Assembly: GCA_947501005.1 (NCBI GenBank)
Contig: CANMTU010000001.1
Coordinates: 1,698,501 to 1,762,500 of the forward strand
DNA: 64,000 nt
Source: an uncultured Erythrobacter sp.
Lineage (GTDB): Bacteria; Pseudomonadota; Alphaproteobacteria; Sphingomonadales; Sphingomonadaceae
Direction of reading: 5' to 3'
A program made the translations under genes and the position numbers. The notes below the pieces were generated by a model that was given only the letters and a program-made list of their open reading frames with translations, was not told where the DNA came from and searched no databases. Numbering within the stretch: position 1 is the first letter of the stretch; each line of letters starts with the position of its first letter. Positions 29,060 to 38,373 of the stretch are shown piece by piece.

Positions 29060-29736
29060 TGGCGTTCCGCGCGGCCGTCATCACCTTTCCCGGCTCCAAT
29101 TGCGACCGCGACATGGCGGTGGCGCTGGAACGCGCCTCGGGCGAGGCGCCGCTGCGGGTGTGGCACGGCGATGCCGCCCTGCCCGACCGGCTCGATTTCA
29201 TCGCCTTGCCCGGCGGCTTTTCCTATGGCGACTATCTGCGTTCGGGCGCGATGGCGGCGAACAGTCCGATCATGCGCGAGGTCGTGCGCGCGGCCGACCG
29301 GGGCGTCCCGGTGCTGGGCGTTTGCAACGGTTTCCAGGTCCTCGCCGAAGCGGGGATGCTGCCGGGCGCGCTGATGCGCAATGCCAGTCAGCATTTCATC
29401 TGCCGCACGGTCGATTTGCGGGTGGAGAATGCAAGATCTCTGTTCACCGCGGGCTACGCGGCAGGCGGCACGATCCGCATCCCCGTCGCCCATCACGACG
29501 GCAATTATTTCGCCGATACCGAAACGCTCGACCGGCTGGAGGGCGAAGGCCGGGTGGCGTTCCGCTACGTCACCAATGCCAACGGGTCGCAGCGCGATAT
29601 CGCCGGCGTTCTCAATTCGGCGGGCAACGTTCTCGGCATGATGCCGCATCCCGAGCGCGCGGTGGACCCGGCGCATGGCGGAACCGATGGCCTGACCCTG
29701 TTCGAAAGCGCGATCGGGGCGCTTGCCTCCGCCTGA
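29059..29736 (+). CDS. purQ: Phosphoribosylformylglycinamidine synthase subunit PurQ
   Basis: A 225-residue class I glutamine amidotransferase that supplies ammonia to Pur[33 protein letters not shown], the nucleophile in [11 protein letters not shown] and the His-Glu of [12 protein letters not shown] are all present. It forms the small-subunit (PurSQL) type of FGAM synthase together with purS. Start is set by the TGATG overlap. Confidence 0.95.
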   Translation: MAFRAAVITFPGSNCDRDMAVALERASGEAPLRVWHGDAALPDRLDFIALPGGFSYGDYLRSGAMAANSPIMREVVRAADRGVPVLGVCNGFQVLAEAGMLPGALMRNASQHFICRTVDLRVENARSLFTAGYAAGGTIRIPVAHHDGNYFADTETLDRLEGEGRVAFRYVTNANGSQRDIAGVLNSAGNVLGMMPHPERAVDPAHGGTDGLTLFESAIGALASA

Positions 29737-29768
29737 CAGCGGCGTGATTCCGAGCCAGCCGCCGAACG

Positions 29769-32132
29769 TCAGGCCGATCTGCGGTTCGCCCGCCGGGCCT
29801 TGGCGAACAGGTCGCGCACATCTTCCACGGGCATCGGGCGACCGAAATGATAGCCCTGGATCTTGGTGCAGCCGAGCCGGCGAATGAGCGCCGCTTCCTC
29901 TTCATTCTCGACCCCCTCGGCGGTGGTGGTCATGTCGAGACTGTCGGCCATGGCCACCACGGCGCGGATGATCGCCAGGCTTTCCGGGCTGTCCTGCGCC
30001 GCGCCCTGCACGAAGGTCCGGTCGACTTTGATAGTAGTGAACTTCAGTTTGCGCAGATAGCCGAGCGAGGAATAGCCGGTTCCGAAATCATCCAGGGCGA
30101 CCGAACAGCCGAGCGCCATGCACTGTTCGAGCGCCTTTCGCGCCACGCTCGCATCGCGCATGAAAATGCTCTCGGTCACCTCGATCTCGAGCCGGTGCGG
30201 TTCGAGCCCGCTATGCGACAGGGCGCGCACGACCGTGGCGGCGAAATCGGGTTCGAGCAATTGTTCGGGCGAGACGTTGATGTTCACCTTCACATGGTTG
30301 GGCCAGTTCGCCGCCGCCTCCCGGCAGGCCTCGTTCATGACCCAGGTGCCGATCGGTACGATCAGGCGCGTATCCTCGGCCAGCGGGATGAACTTGACCG
30401 GGCTGACGAAGCCATGCTCGGCGCTGTTCCAGCGCACCAGCGCCTCGAAACTGACCAGCGTTTCCTCGTTCGCATCGACCACCGGCTGATAATGCAACAG
30501 CAATTCGTTGCGATCGAGCGCGCTGCGCAGCGAATGTTCGAGCTGGCGCTTTTCCTCGGCATTGGCGTGCAACGCGGGTTGGAATTCGTGAAACAGGTCG
30601 CCGCCATCGTCTTTCGCACGGTAGAGCGCGAGGTCGGCATTGCGCAGCAATTCCTCCACCGTCTTGCCGTCGCGCGGGCCGACCGCCGAGCCGACACTCG
30701 CCCCGACATAAAGCACGTGATTGCCGACCTTGTATGGGGCGGAGAGTGCGGCGATGATCGTCCGCGCCAAGGTCTCGATCTGTTTCGTGTCCGTCACGTC
30801 GCGGATGACGAGCGCGAATTCGTCGCCCCCCAGCCGGCCGCAGACCTCGCCCTCGCCGACCAGCGCGCGCAGCCGCGCCGCGACCTCGCCCAGCAATTTG
30901 TCGCCCACTGGATGGCCGAGCGAATCGTTGACCGCCTTGAACCGGTCAAGATCGATCATCAGGAGGGCGCAGCGCGTTCGCCACTGCTGCGCGTATTGCA
31001 GGGCATCGCCCAGCGCCTCGTTCAGCATCAGGCGGTTGGGAAGCTGGGTCAGCGCATCGTAGCGGGCGAGATAGGCGATCTTCTCGCTGCTTTCGCGCTG
31101 TGCCGTCACGTCCGATCCGACGCCCCGGAACCCGAGAAACTTGCCCGCATCGTCGAGCATCGGCGTGCCTGACAATTCCCACCAGCGCCGCTCGCCGTTG
31201 ACGGAGCCTTCCACGATCAGTTCGGAAAAGTTCTCCCGCGCTTTCAAGGCATTGGCGAGATCGTGCAAATTGGTCGGAAACTCGCCGCTCTTCCAGCCAT
31301 CGCCGGAGATAAGCTGCAGGAACGAGTGCCCCTCGACATCGGCCGCGTCCTTGCCGAGCGCGAAGGCGAAGCGGGGACTTACCCCGCGCAGGCGGCGATG
31401 GGTATCGGTCTGCCACAGCCAGTCGGCCTTGCCTTCCTCGAACTCGCGCAGCAGCAGCGAAACCGTCTCGCTCTTTTCCTGTATCCCCTGTTCCGACAGG
31501 CGGGCGAGCAGGGAGGCCTTGGCATTCTCGATCGCGCCGACCGTCGCGATACAGGCGATCGCGGCGATGGTCACGGCGAGAGAAAATTGGGTCGTGGCGA
31601 TGGCGGCGGCGGCACTTCCGAACGCCAGGGTCACGGTAAAGGCGATCGAATTGAGGGGAATGGAATAGGTGCTGACCACGGTGGCCAGCACCAGCATCGA
31701 GCATACCGCCCAGACCTGCGCCGCGGCGGTCGGCTCGTTCGAGGCGGCGGCCAGCGCGACGCCGATCGCCCACACGGCGCCCTTCAGCGCATTGGTCAGC
31801 GCATGGCGCTTGATCTCGATCACCGCGACCGGCCGCGCGCCGACATCCGCCAGCAATTTGTCGTACTTTGCGGACGCCATGACCGCCAGCGCGAGGAAGA
31901 CCCCCCATCCCGCCAGCCATCCCACGCCCACGAAGGGAATGGCGAAGCCCGCGACCAGAAGGAATCCCAGAACATGGAAGCCGATCCGCATCACCGTGCG
32001 TTCCGGCGCCACCGCATAGCGCCGCGCATGCAGCCCGCCCCAATCCGCCTTCTCGATCGGCGTCAGTCCGAGCACCTGTTTCACGGACAGGGATGCGATC
32101 AGGGTCGCGTAATTTGGGGCCGGTTCACTCAC
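29769..32132 (-). CDS. Membrane PAS-GGDEF-EAL cyclic-di-GMP protein
   Basis: A 787-residue signalling protein. Hydrophobic segments near residues 50-95 and 115-210 anchor it in the inner membrane; a PAS domain (about 225-345, WLWQTDTHRRLRGVS and FRGVGSDVTAQRESSEK) is followed by GGDEF (about 350-510, GRLGGDEFALV intact) and EAL (about 525-775). EAL catalytic motifs are complete: FEALVRW, NVSPEQLL, EVTES, LDDFGTGYSSL, IKVDRTFV, TAEGVE and QGYHFGRP. No RxxD inhibitory site precedes GGDEF. Both synthase and phosphodiesterase chemistry are thus possible, as known in such dual proteins; which dominates cannot be told. Confidence 0.93.
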   Translation of the reverse strand: MSEPAPNYATLIASLSVKQVLGLTPIEKADWGGLHARRYAVAPERTVMRIGFHVLGFLLVAGFAIPFVGVGWLAGWGVFLALAVMASAKYDKLLADVGARPVAVIEIKRHALTNALKGAVWAIGVALAAASNEPTAAAQVWAVCSMLVLATVVSTYSIPLNSIAFTVTLAFGSAAAAIATTQFSLAVTIAAIACIATVGAIENAKASLLARLSEQGIQEKSETVSLLLREFEEGKADWLWQTDTHRRLRGVSPRFAFALGKDAADVEGHSFLQLISGDGWKSGEFPTNLHDLANALKARENFSELIVEGSVNGERRWWELSGTPMLDDAGKFLGFRGVGSDVTAQRESSEKIAYLARYDALTQLPNRLMLNEALGDALQYAQQWRTRCALLMIDLDRFKAVNDSLGHPVGDKLLGEVAARLRALVGEGEVCGRLGGDEFALVIRDVTDTKQIETLARTIIAALSAPYKVGNHVLYVGASVGSAVGPRDGKTVEELLRNADLALYRAKDDGGDLFHEFQPALHANAEEKRQLEHSLRSALDRNELLLHYQPVVDANEETLVSFEALVRWNSAEHGFVSPVKFIPLAEDTRLIVPIGTWVMNEACREAAANWPNHVKVNINVSPEQLLEPDFAATVVRALSHSGLEPHRLEIEVTESIFMRDASVARKALEQCMALGCSVALDDFGTGYSSLGYLRKLKFTTIKVDRTFVQGAAQDSPESLAIIRAVVAMADSLDMTTTAEGVENEEEAALIRRLGCTKIQGYHFGRPMPVEDVRDLFAKARRANRRSA

Positions 32133-32208
32133 CGCACCGCACCTAGGGCGGAAAGGTTATACCGGCGTAAATGCCCCGCCGAATTTCGCGCGTAGAACCA
32201 ACGGCGTT

Positions 32209-32244
32209 CGCCCGCCGGTGCCGCTGAAACAGGCCCGGCGGGCG
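32209..32244 (-). terminator. Perfect 10-bp hairpin after glmS, no T tract
   Basis: CGCCCGCCGG (32209-32218) pairs exactly with CCGGCGGGCG (32235-32244) over a 16-base loop, just past the glmS stop on the minus strand. The absence of a T-run makes intrinsic termination uncertain; it may act as an mRNA 3' end stabiliser. Confidence 0.4.
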
Positions 32245-32248
32245 GTAA

Positions 32249-34072
32249 CTATTCCACCGTCACCGATTTGGCGAGATTGCGCGGCTGGTCGACATCGGTC
32301 CCCTTGGCGCAGGCGACGTGATAGGCGAGGAGCTGCACCGGCACCGCATAGATCAGCGGCGCGATCAGGGGATGGACCTGCGGCATCTCGATGGTGGCCA
32401 AACAGCCATCGCCCGCTTCCTCCAGCCCTTTCGCATCCGAAATGAGGACGATCCGGCCGCCGCGCGCGCGCACCTCCTCCATGTTGGAAACGGTCTTCTC
32501 GAACAGCGGACCGGACGGCGCGATGACGATAACCGGTACCGCATCGTCGATCAGGGCGATCGGCCCGTGCTTCATCTCGCCGGCGGCGTAGCCTTCCGCG
32601 TGGATGTAGCTGATTTCCTTCAGCTTCAGCGCGCCTTCCAGCGCCAGCGGGTAATCCTGCCCGCGCCCGATATACAGCACGTCGCGCGCCGGCGCGATCA
32701 GCGGCGCCATCGCGGCGATATCGTCGTCGTGATTGAGTGCATCGTTGAGCGAAGCGGGCGCCTGCAACAGGTGTTCGACCACGCGCTGCTCCTCCGCCCG
32801 GTCCATCAGGCCTTTGCGCACCGCCATATAGGCCGCAAGCGCGGCGAGCACGGCCAGCTGGCAGGTAAAGGCCTTGGTGCTGGCGACGCCGATTTCCGGG
32901 CCGGCATGGGTCGGCAGCAACAGGTCGGCCTCGCGCGCCATCGAGGAGGTGGGCACGTTAACGACGGCGCCGATGGTCTGCCCGTTCGCCTTGCAATGCC
33001 GCAGCGCGGCCAGCGTATCGGCGGTCTCGCCGCTCTGCGAGATGAACAGCGCCAGCCCGCCATCCTCCAGCACCGGTTCGCGGTAGCGGAACTCGCTCGC
33101 CACATCGATGTCCACGGGCACGCGGGCGAAAGTCTCGAACCAGTATTTCGCCACCAGCCCGGCGTAATAGGACGTGCCGCAGGCGACGATCGTGACCCGG
33201 CGGATGCTGGAAATGTCGAAGCCGAATTGCGGCAGGGCGATCGAATTATCCGCCTGGCGGATATACGAGCCGAGGGTTTGCGCCACCACGGTGGGCTGCT
33301 CGAAGATCTCCTTCTGCATGAAGTGGCGGTAATTGCCCTTCTCGACTGCCGCGGCTGACGCGCCCGATGCCACCACCGGGCGTTCGACGGGTTCGTTCGC
33401 CTCGTCGTAGATTTCGGCGCCCTCGCGCCGGACGATCGCCCAGTCGCCTTCTTCCAGATAAGTGATCCGCTGCGTCAACGGCGCCAGCGCCAGCGCGTCG
33501 GAGCCGAGAAAGGTTTCCCCCTCGCCCCACCCGATCACCAGCGGCGACCCGCGCCGCGCACCGATCAGCATGTCGGGATGCTCGCGGAACGCGATGGCGA
33601 GCGCGAAGGCTCCGCGCAGCCGGGGCAGAACCGCGGCGACCGCATCGGCGGGTGCCGCCCCGTTCTCCACCTCGCGCGAGACAAGATGGGCGACCACCTC
33701 GCTGTCGGTATCGCTTTCCAGGGTCCGGCCCTCGGCGGCGAGTTCCGCCCGCAATTCCTTGTAATTCTCGATGATGCCGTTGTGCACCAGCGCGAGATGG
33801 GCGGTAGCATGCGGATGGGCGTTCTTCGCGGTCGGCGCGCCATGCGTGGCCCAGCGGGTATGGGCGATGCCGATCGCGCCCGGCGCAGGATGTTCGCCCA
33901 GTTCCGCGATCAGGTTGGCAAGCTTGCCCTCGGCCCGGCGGCGGACCAGATCGCCTTCGTGGATGGTGCAGAGGCCTGCGCTGTCATACCCGCGATATTC
34001 CATCCGTCGCAGTCCGTCGACCAGCCGATCCGCGACGCTGCGATTGCCGACGATTCCGATTATTCCGCACAT
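32249..34072 (-). CDS. glmS: Glutamine--fructose-6-phosphate aminotransferase (isomerizing)
   Basis: A 607-residue enzyme that makes glucosamine-6-phosphate for peptidoglycan and lipopolysaccharide. The start gives MCGIIGIVG, leaving Cys as the N-terminal nucleophile after Met removal; the alternative TTG two codons upstream would abolish that. Glutaminase motifs RWATHG, HNGIIENYKEL and SDTDSEVVAHL are followed by two SIS domains (VACGTSYYAGLV and FISQSGETADTLAAL; LYIGRGQDYPLALEGALKLKEISY), ending LAKSVTVE as in the family. A CGGAG site precedes the ATG. No glmS-ribozyme-like element is expected in this group and none was noticed. Confidence 0.96.
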   Translation of the reverse strand: MCGIIGIVGNRSVADRLVDGLRRMEYRGYDSAGLCTIHEGDLVRRRAEGKLANLIAELGEHPAPGAIGIAHTRWATHGAPTAKNAHPHATAHLALVHNGIIENYKELRAELAAEGRTLESDTDSEVVAHLVSREVENGAAPADAVAAVLPRLRGAFALAIAFREHPDMLIGARRGSPLVIGWGEGETFLGSDALALAPLTQRITYLEEGDWAIVRREGAEIYDEANEPVERPVVASGASAAAVEKGNYRHFMQKEIFEQPTVVAQTLGSYIRQADNSIALPQFGFDISSIRRVTIVACGTSYYAGLVAKYWFETFARVPVDIDVASEFRYREPVLEDGGLALFISQSGETADTLAALRHCKANGQTIGAVVNVPTSSMAREADLLLPTHAGPEIGVASTKAFTCQLAVLAALAAYMAVRKGLMDRAEEQRVVEHLLQAPASLNDALNHDDDIAAMAPLIAPARDVLYIGRGQDYPLALEGALKLKEISYIHAEGYAAGEMKHGPIALIDDAVPVIVIAPSGPLFEKTVSNMEEVRARGGRIVLISDAKGLEEAGDGCLATIEMPQVHPLIAPLIYAVPVQLLAYHVACAKGTDVDQPRNLAKSVTVE

Positions 34073-34148
34073 GCCCAAGCTCCGTTACATCATTGGGGGC
34101 GATAGCCGATCGCGTTCCGGCGTCAATTCGCGCGTTGCGGCTCGCGCC

Positions 34149-35054
34149 TCAGGATGGGGCGGCGGCGGACTGCAACCGGCGATGGCTGTCGCGCCACAGA
34201 TACAGCCCCGCCGCGATGATGATCGCAGCGCCCAGCAAGGTGATTGCATCGGGCGCATCCCCGAACAACAGCCAGCCGAGGATACTCGCGACCAGCATCT
34301 GAATATAGGTCATCGGCGCGATGGTCGCCGCATCGGACCGGGTCGTGGCGAGATAAATAAGATAGTGCGCCGTGCTCGCCGTCACCGCGACGAACGCGCA
34401 GCGCAGGGCGACGCTGACGCTCGGCATGCCGATCTGGAGGGCGGGAATACCCGTCGCCTGCCCGATCAGGGACGCGGTGACCAGGATCGGAACCGCGCCG
34501 ATCGCCATGAACGCCTGCATCGACAATGCGCTGCCTTGCCGGGCGGAAGCGCGGTTGGCGATCACCAGCAGCGACATGAACAATGCGGAGACGAGCGGCA
34601 GCAGGGCCGCGAGGCCGAGCGCCAGCACGTTGGGTCGCAGGATCACCAGCACGCCGGCAAAGGCGATGGCCGAGGCGATGAAGGTCGCCGGGCGCACCCG
34701 CTCGCCCAGCAGCGGGCCGCTCAGCAGCGCGGTCAGGATCGGGGCGACGAAGATCAGCGCGGTCGCCTCTGCCAGCGGCATGATGAAGATGGCAGAGAAG
34801 AACCCGAGCGTCGCCATCGCGAGGCAAATCCCTCGCCCGATCTGCAACAGCGGATTGCGCGGGCGGAACGCGGCCTTGCCCTGGCGCACACCCAGCAGGG
34901 CCGACAGGCCGATGGCCCCGAAAGTGAAGCGCAGGGCCGCCACCGCCAGCGGCGACCATTCGCCCGCCATCGTCTTGATGATCGCATCGCCGGTGCTGAG
35001 CAGCGCGAACCCGCACAATGCGAAGAGTATACCGCTGCCTTGCCTGTCTGCCAT
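34149..35054 (-). CDS. DMT superfamily transporter (EamA domains)
   Basis: A 301-residue membrane protein with about ten hydrophobic segments in two EamA repeats (ILFALCGFALLSTGDAIIK opening the first; AFMAIGAVPILVTASLIG inside the second). Characteristic PLAEATALIFVAPILTALL and APMTYIQMLVASILGWLLFGD fill the fourth-fifth helices of each repeat. Metabolite or drug export is usual; substrate unknown. The ATG giving MADRQGSG was chosen, as TM1 follows closely. Confidence 0.86.
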   Translation of the reverse strand: MADRQGSGILFALCGFALLSTGDAIIKTMAGEWSPLAVAALRFTFGAIGLSALLGVRQGKAAFRPRNPLLQIGRGICLAMATLGFFSAIFIMPLAEATALIFVAPILTALLSGPLLGERVRPATFIASAIAFAGVLVILRPNVLALGLAALLPLVSALFMSLLVIANRASARQGSALSMQAFMAIGAVPILVTASLIGQATGIPALQIGMPSVSVALRCAFVAVTASTAHYLIYLATTRSDAATIAPMTYIQMLVASILGWLLFGDAPDAITLLGAAIIIAAGLYLWRDSHRRLQSAAAPS

Positions 35055-35250
35055 GGCCCTCGACTTTCTTAACCGTTGGCGCGCTAAGGCCTGGCGGGGC
35101 GCTTGGCCAGTCTCGTGGGTGCCGGGCATGCCACATTAGGGAAAAATCAAGGTTTCCAACCTATTCACCAAGGGCGAGGACGCGGCCCCCTTCGGGCACG
35201 ATGCCGCAACCACATAAGCGCCGCGCGGCGCGTGTAGGGGTTTGATTGGA

Positions 35251-36765
35251 ATGAGCGCTTTCGGACGGAAGAATGGCCCGGGCGGGCGGCCGCATTTCGG
35301 TGTCGCCAAGCCCATGCGGGGCGGTGCCGGATCCGGAACGCCGGCGCAACCCGAACCCAACCCGTCCCAGCCCGGCGGGGGCGAACAATTCCCGCCCTTG
35401 CCCGAGGATGCCGTCCTGCCCTCCGGCCCTGCCAGCGATGCGATGTCGCGCCTGTCGGAGCGGATGAATGCCGTCCATTCGGGCGATTCCGAAGTCGGCG
35501 GGTTCGAGGCGAGCATCCACAAGATCAAGGAGCAGGTGCTGCCGCGCCTGCTCGAACGCGTCGATCCCGAAGCCGCCGTCACGCTCACCAAGGACGAGCT
35601 GTCGGAGGAATTCCGCCCGATCATCATGGAAGTGCTGGCCGAGCTGAAGGTCACGCTGAACCGGCGCGAACAGTTCGCGCTGGAAAAGGTGCTGGTCGAC
35701 GAATTGCTCGGCTTCGGGCCGCTCGAGGAACTGCTCAACGATCCCGACGTGTCGGACATCATGGTCAACGGGCCGGAACAGACTTATATCGAGAAGAAGG
35801 GCAAGCTGATCATCGCCCCGATCCGCTTCCGCGACGAACAGCATCTGTTCCAGATCGCGCAGCGGATCGTGAACCAGGTCGGCCGCCGCGTCGACCAGAC
35901 GACGCCGCTGGCCGACGCCCGCCTGAAGGACGGCAGCCGCGTCAACGTCATCGTCCCCCCGCTCTCGCTGCGCGGCACCGCGATCTCGATCCGTAAGTTC
36001 TCGGAAAAGCCGATCACGATCGACATGCTGCGCGACTTCGGCAGCATGAGCGACAAGATGGCGACCGCGCTGAAGATCGCCGGCGCCTGCCGGATGAACA
36101 TCGTGATTTCCGGCGGTACGGGTTCGGGCAAGACGACCATGCTCAATGCCCTGTCGAAGATGATCGATCCGGGCGAACGCGTGCTGACGATCGAGGACGC
36201 GGCCGAACTGCGCCTGCAACAGCCGCACTGGCTGCCGCTGGAAACGCGCCCCCCCAACCTCGAAGGCCAGGGCGCGATCACCATCGGCGACCTCGTCAAG
36301 AACGCCCTGCGCATGCGGCCAGATCGGATCATCCTGGGCGAAATTCGCGGGGCGGAATGTTTCGACCTGCTCGCCGCGATGAACACCGGCCACGACGGTT
36401 CGATGTGTACGCTGCACGCCAACAGCCCGCGCGAATGCCTCGGCCGTATGGAAAACATGATCCTGATGGGCGACATCAAGATCCCCAAGGAAGCCATCAG
36501 CCGCCAGATCGCCGAATCGGTCGATATGATCGTGCAGGTGAAACGTCTGCGCGACGGGTCGCGCCGCACGACCAACATCACCGAGGTCGTCGGGATGGAA
36601 GGCGACGTGATCGTGACGCAGGAACTGTTCAAGTTCGAATATCTGGACGAGACCGAGGACGGCAAGATCCTCGGCGAGTTCCGGTCTTCGGGCCTGCGCC
36701 CCTACACGCTGGAAAAAGCGCGCCAGTTCGGCTTCGATCAGGCCTATCTCGAAGCCTGTCTCTAG
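35251..36765 (+). CDS. cpaF: Type II/IV secretion ATPase CpaF (Tad/Flp pilus)
   Basis: A 504-residue hexameric ATPase of the CpaF/TadA class that powers Flp pilus assembly at the inner membrane. An extended Gly/Pro-rich N-terminus of about 60 residues precedes the all-helical domain. Motifs: Walker A SGGTGSGKTTMLN, Asp box EDAAELRLQQPHW, Walker B RIILGEIRGAECFDLL, His box TGHDGSMCTLHANSPRE. It stands alone here; the remaining tad genes must lie elsewhere or this copy is an orphan. Confidence 0.93.
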   Translation: MSAFGRKNGPGGRPHFGVAKPMRGGAGSGTPAQPEPNPSQPGGGEQFPPLPEDAVLPSGPASDAMSRLSERMNAVHSGDSEVGGFEASIHKIKEQVLPRLLERVDPEAAVTLTKDELSEEFRPIIMEVLAELKVTLNRREQFALEKVLVDELLGFGPLEELLNDPDVSDIMVNGPEQTYIEKKGKLIIAPIRFRDEQHLFQIAQRIVNQVGRRVDQTTPLADARLKDGSRVNVIVPPLSLRGTAISIRKFSEKPITIDMLRDFGSMSDKMATALKIAGACRMNIVISGGTGSGKTTMLNALSKMIDPGERVLTIEDAAELRLQQPHWLPLETRPPNLEGQGAITIGDLVKNALRMRPDRIILGEIRGAECFDLLAAMNTGHDGSMCTLHANSPRECLGRMENMILMGDIKIPKEAISRQIAESVDMIVQVKRLRDGSRRTTNITEVVGMEGDVIVTQELFKFEYLDETEDGKILGEFRSSGLRPYTLEKARQFGFDQAYLEACL

Positions 36766-36769
36766 CCGT

Positions 36770-37006
36770 TCAACCCCGCAGCATTGCGGGCACGGCGACG
36801 GCGAGCAGGCTTGCGCCCAGCACCGCGAAAGTGAGGAAGATGCCGGTCCACGGCATCCAGCCGATGCGGTCGATCCGCACGATGCGGGCGCGCCGCCGCT
36901 CCATCACCAGCGCGACGAGCGCAACGAACACCGCCGCCCCGCCCCACAAAGCGAGGAGTTCCGCGTCGCTCGCGAACAACAGGAAGTCCGGCTCCGTCCA
37001 CTGCAT
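36770..37006 (-). CDS. Small two-TM membrane protein of unknown function
   Basis: A 78-residue protein (from the second Met, MQWTEPDFLLF) with two hydrophobic segments, LWGGAAVFVALVALVM and IFLTFAVLGASLLAVAVPAM, joined by a basic loop ERRRARIVRIDRIGW. No family recognised. It is convergent with cpaF, only four bases away from its stop. The longer start ten codons upstream is possible. Confidence rests on the clean membrane topology and usage. Confidence 0.6.
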   Translation of the reverse strand: MQWTEPDFLLFASDAELLALWGGAAVFVALVALVMERRRARIVRIDRIGWMPWTGIFLTFAVLGASLLAVAVPAMLRG

Positions 37007-37128
37007 CGCGCGGATATGGCGCGATCGGCGCCACATTCAACACGCGCCGCGGCGGGAACCGCAAAGAGGTGCTTTCGTTTCTCCATCCGGAACACTCAAT
37101 CACGAGTATTCGGGAAGGTTAGAAGAAC

Positions 37129-37257
37129 ATGGCAAAGAAGTTTTTGCTCGCACTCGGCATCACCACGATGGCCCTCACCGCGACCGCCTGCAACACCGTG
37201 CGTGGCGCCGGGGAAGACCTTGAATCGGCTGCGAACGAAGTCGATTCGGAAATCTGA
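37129..37257 (+). CDS. Entericidin EcnA/B-like small lipoprotein
   Basis: A 42-residue protein found between larger genes. The sequence MAKKFLLALGITTMALTATAC has a basic start, hydrophobic stretch and a lipobox Cys at residue 21, then NTVRGAGEDLESAANEVDSE, which matches the entericidin A/B tail (NTxxGxGxDxxxAG). Entericidins are small stress-related envelope lipoproteins. A GGGAAGG site lies upstream and a strong intrinsic terminator follows 20 bases after the stop, so it is a complete single-gene unit. Confidence 0.85.
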   Translation: MAKKFLLALGITTMALTATACNTVRGAGEDLESAANEVDSEI

Positions 37258-37277
37258 TCACAGCTTACCCGAAGGAA

Positions 37278-37303
37278 GGCCCGCCCTACCGGCGGGCCTT
37301 TTT
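37278..37303 (+). terminator. Intrinsic terminator of the entericidin-like gene
   Basis: GGCCCGCC pairs perfectly with GGCGGGCC over a five-base loop and is followed directly by TTTTT. This is the clearest rho-independent terminator in the window. Confidence 0.9.
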
Positions 37304-37317
37304 CGTTTGGAGCCGGA

Positions 37318-37911
37318 TTATTTCGCGCGGTAGATCAGCATGAGGTTGTTGGCCGGCATCTGATGACGCGCCGAACGGTAGAGGCCGTTCTCATGCGCCA
37401 GCCGGTCCATTGCCCCCACCTCGCGCAGACCCCACTGCGGATCACGCAGCTTGAGGGAAGCGTCGAACGCCATATTGGACGCTGCGGTCTCCACCCCCTC
37501 TTCAATATACGGGCCATAGAGGATCAGCGGCGCCCCGGCAGAAAGCAAACGGCCCGCGCCTCGCATCAAACCCTCGCTCGCCGACCAAGGGCTGATATGC
37601 ACCATGTTGATGCACAGGATCGCATCGCAGCCATCGACCGGCCATGGCGACGCCCCGGCATCGAGAGCCAACGGCGTGCGCAGGTTCGCCAGCCCCGCTT
37701 CCTCGCGCCACGCGGCGATCGAGATCAGCCCTTCCGCATCGCGATCGCTCGGCTGCCAGATGAGTTGCGAAAACCTTCGCGCCATGAACACCGCGTGCTC
37801 GCCCGTCCCGCTGGCTATCTCGAGCACCAGCCCCTGCTGCGGCAACTCCTGGGCCAGAACCGCGGCGATCGGCTCCGCATTGCGCGCCGCGGCGGGGGCA
37901 TGACGCTTCAC
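37318..37911 (-). CDS. DUF938 SAM-dependent methyltransferase-like protein
   Basis: A 197-residue protein of the DUF938 type. The N-terminal KRHAPAAARNAEPIAAVLA leads into the SAM loop VLEIASGTGEHAVFMA; CINMVHISPWSASEGLMRGA and the C-terminal NNLMLIYRAK are family-typical. The GTG start overlaps the stop of the upstream membrane gene (GTGA), which fixes it and implies translational coupling. The substrate is not known for the family. Confidence 0.85.
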   Translation of the reverse strand: MKRHAPAAARNAEPIAAVLAQELPQQGLVLEIASGTGEHAVFMARRFSQLIWQPSDRDAEGLISIAAWREEAGLANLRTPLALDAGASPWPVDGCDAILCINMVHISPWSASEGLMRGAGRLLSAGAPLILYGPYIEEGVETAASNMAFDASLKLRDPQWGLREVGAMDRLAHENGLYRSARHQMPANNLMLIYRAK

Positions 37912-38369
37912 GCCCAGCGCCCGGATGCCCGCGCCCGCCGCTCCCGCACGATAAGCCACACGAACAGGCCGAGCGGCCCGGCCAGGAACGTCGCCAGCAG
38001 GATCGGTGCCTGCACCATCCTTGAGAACCCCTTGGCGTCGGCATCGCGCGCGATCCAAAGGCCGACGAAGAGGTCGAAGGCGAGGTAATGCACCCAGCCG
38101 ATTGCAATCCCGCCCCGCGAACGGAAGAGATCGGCAATCCCGTCGAGAGTGAAATCGAGGACGTTCGCCGAACCCGCCGCCGCCTCGCGCATCGGATCGA
38201 ACGCGCCCGCCACCAGACCGACGAGCAGCACGACATAGGTCAGGCAGAGGAGGCCGATCCCGCAATACAGCACCGCCGCCATCAGGAAGGGCTTGCGGGG
38301 CAACAGGATCAGGACCGCCCACATCACCAGCGCGAGCGTATTCGAGAGGTTGAACACCGTGTCCCACAT
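37908..38369 (-). CDS. ABA4-like (DUF4281) membrane protein
   Basis: A 153-residue protein with four hydrophobic segments. TLALVMWAVLILLPRKP opens the protein and IGWVHYLAFDLFVGLWIARDA is the ABA4-like signature. The family includes plant ABA4, needed for neoxanthin formation, and bacterial members of unknown role. It starts four bases after the NAD-binding gene stop and overlaps the methyltransferase, so the three form one operon. Confidence 0.78.
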   Translation of the reverse strand: MWDTVFNLSNTLALVMWAVLILLPRKPFLMAAVLYCGIGLLCLTYVVLLVGLVAGAFDPMREAAAGSANVLDFTLDGIADLFRSRGGIAIGWVHYLAFDLFVGLWIARDADAKGFSRMVQAPILLATFLAGPLGLFVWLIVRERRARASGRWA

Positions 38370-38373
38370 CGCC

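Noticed and set aside
26196..29201. Minus-strand frame of about 1000 codons opposite the M16 peptidase and purS
   Set aside because: Mirror frame created by the strong third-position G/C bias of the real genes; no motifs.
32209..34072. glmS ribozyme or riboswitch upstream of glmS
   Set aside because: The leader is only about 75 bases between divergent genes and shows no ribozyme core; the hairpin found is at the 3' end.
19384..35160. CATTAGGGAAA shared by two divergent intergenic regions (19384 and about 35133)
   Set aside because: An 11-base match between two places is expected by chance many times in 64 kb; the flanks do not align.
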